Source: Prevotella sp. (GTDB taxonomy: Bacteria; Bacteroidota; Bacteroidia; Bacteroidales; Bacteroidaceae). From it: a stretch of DNA of 56,547 nucleotides. Below, piece by piece: positions 33,796-43,200 of the stretch (position 1 is the stretch's first letter; each line of letters begins with the position of its first letter). Both the position numbers and the translations under genes were made by a program. The stretch covers positions 1 through 56,547 of the forward strand of contig JAFYDA010000036.1 in the NCBI GenBank assembly GCA_017545045.1, written 5' to 3'. The notes under the pieces were generated by a model that was not told the origin of the DNA, made no database searches, and was given only the letters and a program-made list of their open reading frames with translations.

Positions 33796-35955
33796 TTAAT
33801 CTTCCTCCTTCAACTCAGCTTCATGCTGCTTGATAAGTTCCTGCTGGATGTCGTTCGGAACGAGTTCGTAGCTGCTGAACTTCGTGGTGAACGAAGCACG
33901 TCCACCTGTGAGCGAACTGAGTGCGATGGAGTAGCTGGCCAGTTCCTTGAGAGGAATCTTTGCCGAGAGCTTCTGATAGCCTGCCTCGCTGTCCATACCC
34001 ATGATGATGGCGCGGCGTCCCTGCAGGTCGCTCATCACGTCACCCATGTAGTCGCCGGGCACCAGCACCTCAAGGTCGTAGATAGGCTCAAGCACCTTAG
34101 GACCGGCCTCCTTGAAGGCAGCGCTGAAGGCGTTACGTGCGGCGAGCATAAACGACAATTCGTTGGAGTCCACCGGGTGCATCTTACCGTCGTAGACGAT
34201 AACGCGGACGTCGCGGGCATACGAACCGGTGAGCGGTCCCTGCTCCATACGCTCCATCACACCCTTCAGGATGGCGGGCATGAAGCGCATATCGATGGCA
34301 CCACCGACGACGCTGTTGATGAATACGAGCTTGCCGCCCCACTCCAGATCCTTCTCTTCCTTCGACTTGATGTTCATCTTGAACTCTTGGCCGTTGATGG
34401 TGAACGAAGTCGGATCAGGCATGCCGTCGGTGTACGGCTCCAGGATGAGGTGAACCTCACCGAACTGTCCTGCACCACCCGACTGCTTCTTGTGACGGTA
34501 GTCGGCGCGAGCCATCTTAGTAATGGTCTCACGATATGGAATCTTCGGCTCCTGATATTCAATCTGAATCTTCTCGTTGTTCTCCATACGCCACTTCAGC
34601 GTGCGCAGGTGGAACTCACCCTGACCGTGAACGATGATCTGGCGCAGTTCCTTCGACTGCTCCACCACCCATGTCGGATCTTCCTGACGCATCTTCTGCA
34701 GAGCGGCCATCATCTTCTCAGTCTCACTCTCGTTGACGGCCTTGATGGCACGCGAGAACTTAGAGTTAGGATATTTGATGAAGTCGAACTTATTATCAGT
34801 GTCCTTACCATTCAGGGTGTTACCAGTCTTCACGTCCTTCAGCTTCACGGTGCAGCCGATGTCGCCGGCACGCAATTCGTCGACCTGGATGCGGTTGGCA
34901 CCGGCGCAGGCATAGAGCGTACCCATGCGCTCCTTCGAGCCGCGGTCGGCGTTTGTCAGGTCGTCACCACTCTTGATGACACCGCTCATCACCTTGAAAT
35001 AGCTGACCTCACCGATATGAGGCTCCACGCCGGTCTTGAAGAAATAGAGCGAGGTGGGAGCAGATGCGTCGGCGGGAACGTCCTTGCCGGCAGTATTCTT
35101 GACAACAGGCATCTCGCTGACGAAAGGCACTACGTTGCCGAGGAACTCCATGAGACGGCGAACGCCCATGTCGCGGCCTGCGCAGACGCAGAAGACGGGG
35201 AAGATGCTGCGTGTGACGAGGCCCTTACGGATACCCTCGCGCATCTCGTCCTCAGAGAGGTCTTCCGTCTCGAAGAACTTCTCCATCAGCGTGTCGTCGC
35301 CAGCAGCGGCAGCCTCCACGAGGGCGGCTTTCATTTCCTTGGCCTTGTCGAGCTGGTCGGCGGGAATGTCCTCGATGATGGGGGCACCACCCTCGGGTTT
35401 CCACGAGTATTTCTTCATCAGCAGCACGTCGATGACGCTGTTGAAGCCGGCACCCGTGGCAATAGGATACTGTACGGGCACGCAGTTCGGGCCGTACACT
35501 TCCTTCAACTGGTTCAGAATCTGGTCGAAGTCGCAGTTGTCGCGGTCGAGCTGGTTCACCAGGAAGATGACGGGCTTCTTCAGCTTATCGGTGTTGCGGA
35601 AGGCGTTCATCGTACCCACCTCAGGACCGTACTGTCCGTTGACGAGGATGACGGCCTGGTCGGTGACGTTCAGAGCAGTGATGGCACCACCAACGAAGTC
35701 GTCCGAGCCCGGGCAGTCGATGATGTTCAGCTTCTTGTTGTTCCACTCCACATGGAAGACGGTAGAGAAGACTGAATAGCCGTACTCCTGCTCCACGGGG
35801 AAGTAGTCGCTCATGGTGTTCTTACCCTCTACGGTGCCGCGGCGCTTGATGATGCCAGCTTCGTAGACCATACTTTCGGCAAGAGTAGTCTTGCCGCTAC
35901 CCGCACTGCCAAGCAGTGCAATGTTTTTAATCTCGTTAGTTTGATAAACTTTCAT
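33796..35955 (-). CDS. elongation factor G paralogue (EF-G2 type) with altered GTPase motif
   Basis: The 719-residue protein has the five EF-G domains. G1 is GSAGSGKTT (16-24), G3 is DCPGSDDF (80-87) and G4 is NQLD (134-137). In canonical EF-G, G3 is DTPGHVDF, and its His activates GTP hydrolysis; here that position is Ser84. Domain IV is present (GQFGEVHLILEPY, for example). A Bacteroides EF-G2 has, as I recall, been reported to support translocation without GTP hydrolysis and to matter in the gut; this protein looks like the same type. The start MKVYQTNEIKNIALLGSAG gives the expected length. Confidence 0.88.
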   Translation of the reverse strand: MKVYQTNEIKNIALLGSAGSGKTTLAESMVYEAGIIKRRGTVEGKNTMSDYFPVEQEYGYSVFSTVFHVEWNNKKLNIIDCPGSDDFVGGAITALNVTDQAVILVNGQYGPEVGTMNAFRNTDKLKKPVIFLVNQLDRDNCDFDQILNQLKEVYGPNCVPVQYPIATGAGFNSVIDVLLMKKYSWKPEGGAPIIEDIPADQLDKAKEMKAALVEAAAAGDDTLMEKFFETEDLSEDEMREGIRKGLVTRSIFPVFCVCAGRDMGVRRLMEFLGNVVPFVSEMPVVKNTAGKDVPADASAPTSLYFFKTGVEPHIGEVSYFKVMSGVIKSGDDLTNADRGSKERMGTLYACAGANRIQVDELRAGDIGCTVKLKDVKTGNTLNGKDTDNKFDFIKYPNSKFSRAIKAVNESETEKMMAALQKMRQEDPTWVVEQSKELRQIIVHGQGEFHLRTLKWRMENNEKIQIEYQEPKIPYRETITKMARADYRHKKQSGGAGQFGEVHLILEPYTDGMPDPTSFTINGQEFKMNIKSKEEKDLEWGGKLVFINSVVGGAIDMRFMPAILKGVMERMEQGPLTGSYARDVRVIVYDGKMHPVDSNELSFMLAARNAFSAAFKEAGPKVLEPIYDLEVLVPGDYMGDVMSDLQGRRAIIMGMDSEAGYQKLSAKIPLKELASYSIALSSLTGGRASFTTKFSSYELVPNDIQQELIKQHEAELKEED

Positions 35956-35996
35956 AATAAATATGTTTTAGGATTGTTAGTTTCAAAAAACGAGGC

Positions 35997-36027
35997 TAAA
36001 GGTAGACATTTTCGAGGAAAAAACCAA
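35997..36027 (-). promoter_or_regulatory. probable promoter of the EF-G paralogue
   Basis: The minus strand has TTG (36025-36027) and TACCTTTA (35997-36004) with 20 bp between. The last base of the -7 box differs from consensus. Confidence 0.5.
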
Positions 36028-36106
36028 GGAAATGTTTCAAATATTAAACAAAATTAGTATTTTTGAACAAGCTTAGCGTTTCTCATGCTGGAAATTGCTC
36101 AAATTA

Positions 36107-36138
36107 TTTGGTATTTTGCTCGCATAATCGTAACTTTG
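36107..36138 (+). promoter_or_regulatory. promoter of hemW with almost no leader
   Basis: TTTG (36107-36110) and TAACTTTG (36131-36138) are exactly 20 bp apart. The hemW ATG is at 36147, 8 nt after the box. Confidence 0.8.
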
Positions 36139-36146
36139 CGTCCGAA

Positions 36147-37268
36147 ATGGCAGGAATATACATACATATCCCGTTTTGCAGCTCCCGATGCATCTATTGC
36201 GGCTTCTATTCCACGACAGCCCTTGAACAGCGTCAGCGATATGTCGATGCGGTGGTTAAGGAGTTAGAGGAAAGAAAAAGCCAGGGTGAGTCAGAGGACG
36301 AATGTATTGGCACCGTCTACTTAGGAGGCGGTACGCCCAGCCAGTTGACGCCATCCCAACTGCAACAGCTGTTTGATGCCATTCATCATACATATAAGGT
36401 GGAAACAGACGCAGAGATTACCATGGAATGCAACCCCGATGACATCACCGTGGAGTATGCCGCAGCCCTGTCGCAGTTGCCCGTCAACCGCGTCAGCATG
36501 GGAGCGCAGACATTCAGCGACGAACGGTTGCGTTTTCTGAGAAGGCGGCACACGTCGAGCCAGGTGACTCAGGCCGTGGATACGCTCAGAACGGCTGGCA
36601 TCGGGAACGTCAGTGTCGACCTGATGTACGGTTTCCCCGGCGAGACGCTCAATGACTGGACAGACGACATTGAGGCGGCCCTTGCACTTGACGCAGAACA
36701 CCTCTCGGCCTATTGTCTGACGATAGAAGAAGGCACGCCGCTCTACCAGATGTTTGCTTCTGATACAGCCCCAATATGCGAGGAAGAGCTGGAGCGTCAG
36801 ATGTATGAAGCGCTGATTGACAAGCTGACCGCTGCCGGCTATGAGCACTACGAGATTTCCAACTTCGCGAAGCCCGGCTACCGTTCCCGCCACAACAGCA
36901 GCTATTGGAACGGCACGCCCTACCTCGGTATAGGTGCCGCCGCCCATTCCTACAACCTGAAGAGCCGCCGATGGAACGTTGCCGATATCATCAAGTACAT
37001 GGAAGGCATTGAGCAGGGACACCCCCGCTTCGAAGAAGAAAAGATCGACAACGACACCCGCTACAACGACACCGTCACCGTAGCCCTTCGCACCTGTGAA
37101 GGCATCGACCTGAAGGCGCTCTCGCCAAAGCACAGGGACTACTGCCTGAGGAACGCCCGGCGATTCCTGGACGACCACCTGCTCGAACATGCCGGCGATT
37201 ACCTGCGCCTGACCCGCCGCGGGCTGTTCGTCAGCGACATGGTGATGAGCGAACTGATATGGATATAA
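36147..37268 (+). CDS. hemW: radical SAM heme chaperone HemW
   Basis: The 373-residue protein starts MAGIYIHIPFCSSRCIYCGF, with the CxxxCxxC cluster motif at Cys11, Cys15 and Cys18. It also shows YLGGGTPSQL and the HemN-family C-terminal domain. This is the HemW/HemN-like group, which transfers heme to target proteins. The frame is open 28 codons further upstream, but a full promoter lies within that stretch, so I use the ATG at 36147. Confidence 0.92.
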   Translation: MAGIYIHIPFCSSRCIYCGFYSTTALEQRQRYVDAVVKELEERKSQGESEDECIGTVYLGGGTPSQLTPSQLQQLFDAIHHTYKVETDAEITMECNPDDITVEYAAALSQLPVNRVSMGAQTFSDERLRFLRRRHTSSQVTQAVDTLRTAGIGNVSVDLMYGFPGETLNDWTDDIEAALALDAEHLSAYCLTIEEGTPLYQMFASDTAPICEEELERQMYEALIDKLTAAGYEHYEISNFAKPGYRSRHNSSYWNGTPYLGIGAAAHSYNLKSRRWNVADIIKYMEGIEQGHPRFEEEKIDNDTRYNDTVTVALRTCEGIDLKALSPKHRDYCLRNARRFLDDHLLEHAGDYLRLTRRGLFVSDMVMSELIWI

Positions 37269-37303
37269 ACATTTTTTTCTAACCATTTAAATAAAAAACT
37301 ATT

Positions 37304-40117
37304 ATGAAGAAAAAGCTACTTTTCATGGCTATGGCACTGTTCTCGCTGACATGTGTCTACGCTCAAGAAGAAGAAGAAGGCGGCGAGGAAACACCGCAGA
37401 CCGTCTTCACGAAGTCGTTGCTCTCTGTCATTGAGGACGCGAAGTTCATTGTGGCCGACAGCCACTACACCACGGGACAAACCGAATTGCAGACGGCCAT
37501 CACCGCCGCCGAGGGCGCCGTGACCACTCTGGCCGACAACGAGGCCGTTCGTTCCACCATCATCACCCTGCAGGCCGCCATCGACCAGTTCGTCTATGCC
37601 AACGGACATGTCGACGCCACAGAGAAAGTGCAGAACGCCAGCTTCAACATCGACGGCAACAACTCCACCTCCATCACGGGCTGGACGACGAAGAACATGA
37701 AGCAGAACCGCCGCAGCGTGAGCTACGCCACCACCCGCACCAGCGAAGACCCCGACATGGGCTACGCCATCACCGACTTCGTCGAGCAGTGGGCCAACAC
37801 CTCTAACGGCAACATCAACGGCACTGGCGACATCTCGCAGGTGGTCAAGGGACTGCCCGCAGGCCACTATCGTCTGACGGCCGACATCCTCGCCATCAAC
37901 CAGCGCACAGAGGGTGTCACCGAGGATGCTATCGGCTTCCAGCTCTACGCTGGCGACGTGGTTCGCGAGATTGGCCTCACCGACCAGGGCAGCGGTACGG
38001 CTGCCGTGGCCTTCAGCGTCGACTTCGACGTCAAGGAGGGCGAAGAACCCACCATCGGTCTGCGCTTCGATCACATCAATTTCAACTGGCTCGGCTGGGA
38101 CAATGTGACGCTCTACTTCATTGGCGATCCTGACATCTACAACAGTATCGTCGATGCCGAGAAGCTCATTGCCGCCAAGGAGGCACTGGCCGCCACACTG
38201 ACCGCCGCCAACGAAGCACTGGCCAGCGAGGATGCCCCCTTCTACCGTGCCGAACTGAAATCGGCCGTCGATGCAGCCGTCGCACTGACTGAGGCTGCCA
38301 CACTGGACGAAGTGACCGAGGCCAAGGCCGCCGTTGACGAAGCCCTGAAAGCCTTCAACGACTATAACAAACACTACACCAGTCTGAAGAGCGCCATCGA
38401 GAAAGCCGAGGCACTGATTGCCGCAGGCGAGATGACTGAGGGCGTCGACAAGTTCCAGGAAGCCATCAAGGCCGCCAAGGCCCAGCTGGCCAGTGCCGCT
38501 GCCGACTATGCTGCCGACGCTGAGGGCGGTGCTGCCCTGACAGACGCTGCCGCCGACGACCTGAAGAAGGCCGAGAGCAACTTCCGCGTGCTGAACGCCA
38601 GCTATGCCAACCCCGCCAACGTCATCACCAACGGCAACATGAGCTCCACCGCCGGCTGGGACATTCTGGCCGAGGGTGCCAACCCCGACCTGCACATCAA
38701 CACGTCGGGCACTGTCACCAACTTCTCGACACCGTTCATGGAGTGCTGGGTCAACAACACGAACTACGGCAAGCAGAACTATGCCCGCCAGACCGTCAAC
38801 GCACTGCCCGACGGACTGGAGCTGCCCAGCGGATACTACGTGCTGAAAGCTGCCGCACTCGCCACTCGTCAGGATCAGGCCGACCTCAAGGTCAGCGGCG
38901 TCACACTGAAGTTCCAGGATAAGGAAGTGGCCGTACAGACCGCTAACGGCGTTGCCAACATCTACACTATTGAATTCGACAAGAAGGAAGCCGGCGGCGA
39001 ACTGTCCTTCGGACTCTACATCGACGAGGCCACCGATGCCAACTGGATTGCCTGGGACGAGGTAGAGCTGCAGTTCGTCGGCGACAAAGCCAAGTACCTT
39101 GCCGACTACACCAAGGCTGTCCTCGGTGAGAGCCTCGACAAGCTGAAGGCTGCACTCGACGAAACGAATAAAGCTCTGGAGGACATCGACCTGACAAGCA
39201 TCGAATTCGAGAATACCGACCTCTACGACTACATGGACGGAGCACAGTTCTATCTGGAGAATCCTACCGACCCCGAAGTGACCAAGGAAGGCATCGAGCT
39301 GCAGATCACCCTGCTGAAGGACGCCCTCGACCGTTTCTTCACCAGCGGTGTCTCACCCAAGGAGGGCAAGTACCTTAACTACACCTCCCTCATCCGTAAC
39401 GCCGACTTCGACGTCGCCCCCGGCAACGAGTGGACCGTTGAGACCGAGAACGGCGTACTGCCCGGCGGCACCGACTGCGTCAACTGGTGGTTCGGCAGCA
39501 GCGGCCCCGCAGAGACCACGCAGGAATTCAGCCAGACCGTCAGCGGACTGCCCGCAGGTAACTACCTGCTCGACGTCAACGCCGCCATCCGTGTGGACAT
39601 GACCTACGCCACCACCAACTACACGGCCGAGAACCTGCCCAACTACGTCACGCTGTGCCAGGTCTATGCCAACGACAACCGTGCCGACGTACACCCCTTC
39701 TTCTACGAGGACGAGGCCAAGGGACTGACCCTTGAGAATATGATGGAAATGACCAACGACTGGGACTACCGTCACGGCAACGGCACCCTCATAGACTATA
39801 TGCTGAAGCAGACCGACTACTTCCACACCTACATACCGTTCAAGCTGGAAACCGAGGGCGACGTCAAGGTAGGCTTCCGCGTGGAGCTGCCAAGCAAGAA
39901 CGGCCAAATGCCGTTCATCGACTACTTCCACCTCTACTACTACGGCAAGCAGGAAGCTCAGATTCCCGATACCGGCATTGCTGACATCGCCAAGGTGAGC
40001 CGTACCGCAGCCGCTGGTATCTATAACATGAAAGGTCAGCTCGTCGGCCGCGGCTCCGCGTCCAACCTGCCCAAGGGCCTCTACATCGTCGGCGGCAAGA
40101 AAATTGTCGTGAAGTAA
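37304..40117 (+). CDS. large secreted protein with galactose-binding-like and helical-bundle domains and sorting tail
   Basis: The 937-residue protein has a signal peptide (about 1-20, ending CVYAQ). Three beta-sandwich modules of carbohydrate-binding type are marked by N.xF/M...W and LPAGxYxLxxxA: about 100-270, 440-590 and 690-895. They alternate with Ala-rich helical segments (about 28-100, 280-430 and 600-680) that resemble FIVAR domains. The C-terminal tail (YNMKGQLVGRGSASNLPKGL...GKKIVVK) is of the sorting type shared with two other proteins here. It is GC-rich, with strongly biased codons. It probably acts at the cell surface on glycans; no catalytic site is seen. Confidence 0.8.
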   Translation: MKKKLLFMAMALFSLTCVYAQEEEEGGEETPQTVFTKSLLSVIEDAKFIVADSHYTTGQTELQTAITAAEGAVTTLADNEAVRSTIITLQAAIDQFVYANGHVDATEKVQNASFNIDGNNSTSITGWTTKNMKQNRRSVSYATTRTSEDPDMGYAITDFVEQWANTSNGNINGTGDISQVVKGLPAGHYRLTADILAINQRTEGVTEDAIGFQLYAGDVVREIGLTDQGSGTAAVAFSVDFDVKEGEEPTIGLRFDHINFNWLGWDNVTLYFIGDPDIYNSIVDAEKLIAAKEALAATLTAANEALASEDAPFYRAELKSAVDAAVALTEAATLDEVTEAKAAVDEALKAFNDYNKHYTSLKSAIEKAEALIAAGEMTEGVDKFQEAIKAAKAQLASAAADYAADAEGGAALTDAAADDLKKAESNFRVLNASYANPANVITNGNMSSTAGWDILAEGANPDLHINTSGTVTNFSTPFMECWVNNTNYGKQNYARQTVNALPDGLELPSGYYVLKAAALATRQDQADLKVSGVTLKFQDKEVAVQTANGVANIYTIEFDKKEAGGELSFGLYIDEATDANWIAWDEVELQFVGDKAKYLADYTKAVLGESLDKLKAALDETNKALEDIDLTSIEFENTDLYDYMDGAQFYLENPTDPEVTKEGIELQITLLKDALDRFFTSGVSPKEGKYLNYTSLIRNADFDVAPGNEWTVETENGVLPGGTDCVNWWFGSSGPAETTQEFSQTVSGLPAGNYLLDVNAAIRVDMTYATTNYTAENLPNYVTLCQVYANDNRADVHPFFYEDEAKGLTLENMMEMTNDWDYRHGNGTLIDYMLKQTDYFHTYIPFKLETEGDVKVGFRVELPSKNGQMPFIDYFHLYYYGKQEAQIPDTGIADIAKVSRTAAAGIYNMKGQLVGRGSASNLPKGLYIVGGKKIVVK

Positions 40118-40138
40118 ACGGACATCGTGCCACTATAC

Positions 40139-40176
40139 AAAGGAGGGGAGCGCCGCCGCAGCGCTCCCCTCCTTTT
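40139..40176 (+). terminator. terminator of the 937-residue protein gene
   Basis: AGGAGGGGAGCGC (40141-40153) pairs perfectly with GCGCTCCCCTCCT (40161-40173) and is followed by TTTT. Confidence 0.9.
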
Positions 40177-40224
40177 TGCTGGTCATCTGACGTGTACTGA
40201 ATAACCTGTACGTTTTCGTCTTTG

Positions 40225-43200
40225 TCACTCTTTCACCATTACCTTGCGGCCAGCCCGGATATAGATGCCGGGAGCCAGCGGGCGGCTGTCGTTGTCACGG
40301 TTGCGCACCAGACGTCCACGCAGATCATAGATGCGGGCAGGGTCGCGGTCGGCAAGTGCAGCGGCAAGTCCTGAGACAACACTCTTCACCACGAGCACTC
40401 CCTCGCTGATGCGGCTGGTGTCCCACGTGACACCGCCCTGCATGTCGAATGTCGGTGTGCCGGCGAACTTGGTGGTCTCAGGCCAGAGGCGTATCTCGTC
40501 GCCCTCTTGCAGGGTATGGTCGTCAGCGACTTCAATGCGGAGGGTGCCGTTGATGGTGAGGGTGCTGATGCCGTTGAGACTGGTGTTAAGGGTTGCGCCG
40601 GCAGCTCGTATGACGAGGGTGCCGGTGGGGCTGACAGTGACTTTGCGGTTATCGAAGTAGAGGGTGCCGGTGACGGCTGTGGGCGTGGCGCCGGGCTGCA
40701 GGGTGCCGCCGACGGTGACGGTGGCATTGACGAGTGGCGTCTTGGCAGCGGTGACACCTGACAGGACGGCACCTGGGCTGACGGTGAGCGTGCCGGTGCC
40801 GAGCTGTGCGCCGGAGCGCAGGCAGAGTTCACCCTCCTTGACGGTGGTGGCGCCGCTGTGGTTGCTCTTGCCGCCGACGGTCATCTTGCAGGTGCCGATC
40901 TTGTTGAAGATGCACTTGTTGGCACCGCCGCCATCGGTGAAGGTGCCTTCGAAGATGAAGTCGCCGAGGTCGCTGTTGCCGATGTTCCAGGTGTTGTTAC
41001 CGCTGACGGCGGACTGGCTCTTGAAGTCGGCTACAGGGTGAGCAAGCGAACCCTTGCCCGTCAGCTTGCCGATGGTGAAGGCCTTGCAGACGTTGGTGGC
41101 GGTGCAGCCTTCGGCGAGGCTGAGGGTACCTTTGGGCATGCCCTTAGACATGTCGAGAGGCAGCCAGATGTCTTTGTTGGTGTGCTTGACAATGCCCTCG
41201 AACTCAGACCAGTCGCCGGTGATGCGCACGCGGCTGACGGTGTTGCGCGGTATGATGGTCAGCGTGCCCTGCCCCGTCAGGCGGTTGTTGTAGGCGGTGT
41301 AGTAGGTGTAGCTGAGCTGCCAGGTGGCCGACTTGCCCTGGGGCACGTAGATGGCGTGACCCGTGGCCTGGGCATCGTCATAGAGGGTGCCGCCCTGTAG
41401 TTCGACGGTAGCAGCGGGATTGCCTTTCTGGGCTGCGATGGATCCGGCGGCAAGCACGAGACGCTGCAGCGAGCTCTCATTGGTGAAGAGGCAGCCGGTA
41501 CCCTTCTTGGTGAGCACGGTGCCCGAGAGGGCTGCCGACATGCGGAAGTCTGCGCCGGCATTGATGACACCGCCTTCGTCGCCTACCATCTGCATAGGCG
41601 ACCCCATTTCGACAGCAGCGGTGGTCTGAAGGGTGGCGCCCTTCTCAATGGTGAAAAGGCTGGCTTTCTTGGTGAGACCGCCGAGGTTGCCGGTAGCAGA
41701 GTACTGGTTGGAGAGGAGGCTGACCTTGGTGATGCCGCCCTTCAGGTGGGTGCCGCCGGTGTAGGAGTTCTTGTTGCCAATGGTGACGGTGCCGGTGCCC
41801 TCGTGTGTGAAGGAGGCATCGCCGCACCAGCTGCCGGTGCCGCTGAAGGAGAACGAATTGGTGCCCTGCACGGTGACGGCACCGGGATAGAGGTCATCCT
41901 TCAGGACAATGTTCTTCGAGGAGGCCTCGTTGTTGAACGTCACGTCGTCGCCAGCCACGAAGACGGTGGGCTCGCCGTCAATCGTGAAGTTGTCGGTCTC
42001 GCCGTTGTCCCATGCATTGCCTGCCATGCCGCCCCACGTGACGGCATCAGGGCTGCGCAGTCCAACGACTTCAAGAATGAGGTTGCCATCCTCTATATAA
42101 AGATTCTTCTTTGTGGTCGACATGCCCTCGACAATCAGGTCGTCGACGCTGCCCTCGATCTCTCCTACTTCGGCAATGACGTACTTGCCGGGAGCCACGG
42201 CCGATGTGCCGTCGGCGGGATGGCCGACGACCTCGATGACAGGCGCAAGATACCGGGGACCGCCCTTCGTCCAGGCGGCGCCGGTCTTGCGCTCAATGGT
42301 GAGTTTCTTTGTTTTCAGACAGTCGGAAGAGAGGTCACCGCCAAAAAGGTCGAAAACCAGACGGGAGCCGAAGCCCAGGTTCACCTCACCGGCCGTGACG
42401 ACGCCCTTAGCATCGGCACCGCCGGGACGGATGACGGCTCCGTATTCGGCAGTGATGCCCTTGAACTCACCGTTGGTATTGAGCTGTGTAAAGCGGTTGA
42501 GCCACAGGGGAGACTGCTTCATCTGGCCGTCAAAGTTGAGTGTGCCGCCCCAGACGTCGGTGGCGCCCGTGTGGGTGAAGTCGGCATCGGGAAGGGTAAG
42601 CACGCCGTCGCCCTGCTTCACAAGACGGGCCGCGCCGCCGATACCGCTGCCGCTGACTTTACACTCATAGGTGGTATAGTTGATTTTTGTGTTTTGCGTC
42701 GTACACTCGCTGGGCGCAGTGCCTTGTACCCATGTCGGCACGTTGAAGGTGAGCACCGAGGGTTGTGCGCCGGCCTCAATGCTGACGGTACTGTTGGCGG
42801 TCTCGCAGACGATGACATGCTGCCCATTCAAGGCACTGCCGATGGTACCGCCACCAGCCACCTCCGTGCGTCCGGTCATGGTGAGGGGCGGCGGGGCCAT
42901 GGTGATGCCCTCAAGCTCGCCAAGGAAGTAGCTGACGTGGGGCGGCTGGTTGTAGCCGCACATCTGCCACACCATGGCATTGCGATACTGATGGTCGTGC
43001 CACAGGGTGTAGTTGCGCCACTTCGTTTCCTTCGGCGTAGAGTATATGCGGATGTTGCCGGCGGCGGTGCGCATGATGATTTCCTCGCGCCAGTCGCCGA
43101 GAATGTCGCCCTGGTAGCAGGGTGTACCCTTGGTGTCGTTGTTGGTCATCGAACCGGTACAGGTGTAAATAGGCGTCCACGAGCCGTACTTGGCTATGCA

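Noticed and set aside
33823-35775. Open frame of 650 residues on the plus strand
   Set aside because: It lies wholly antisense to the EF-G paralogue, has an unnatural composition rich in His, Val and Arg, and reflects the codon bias of the real gene.
37316-38695. Open frame of 459 residues on the minus strand
   Set aside because: It is antisense to the 937-residue secreted protein, with repetitive Gly/Val/Leu composition and no domain.
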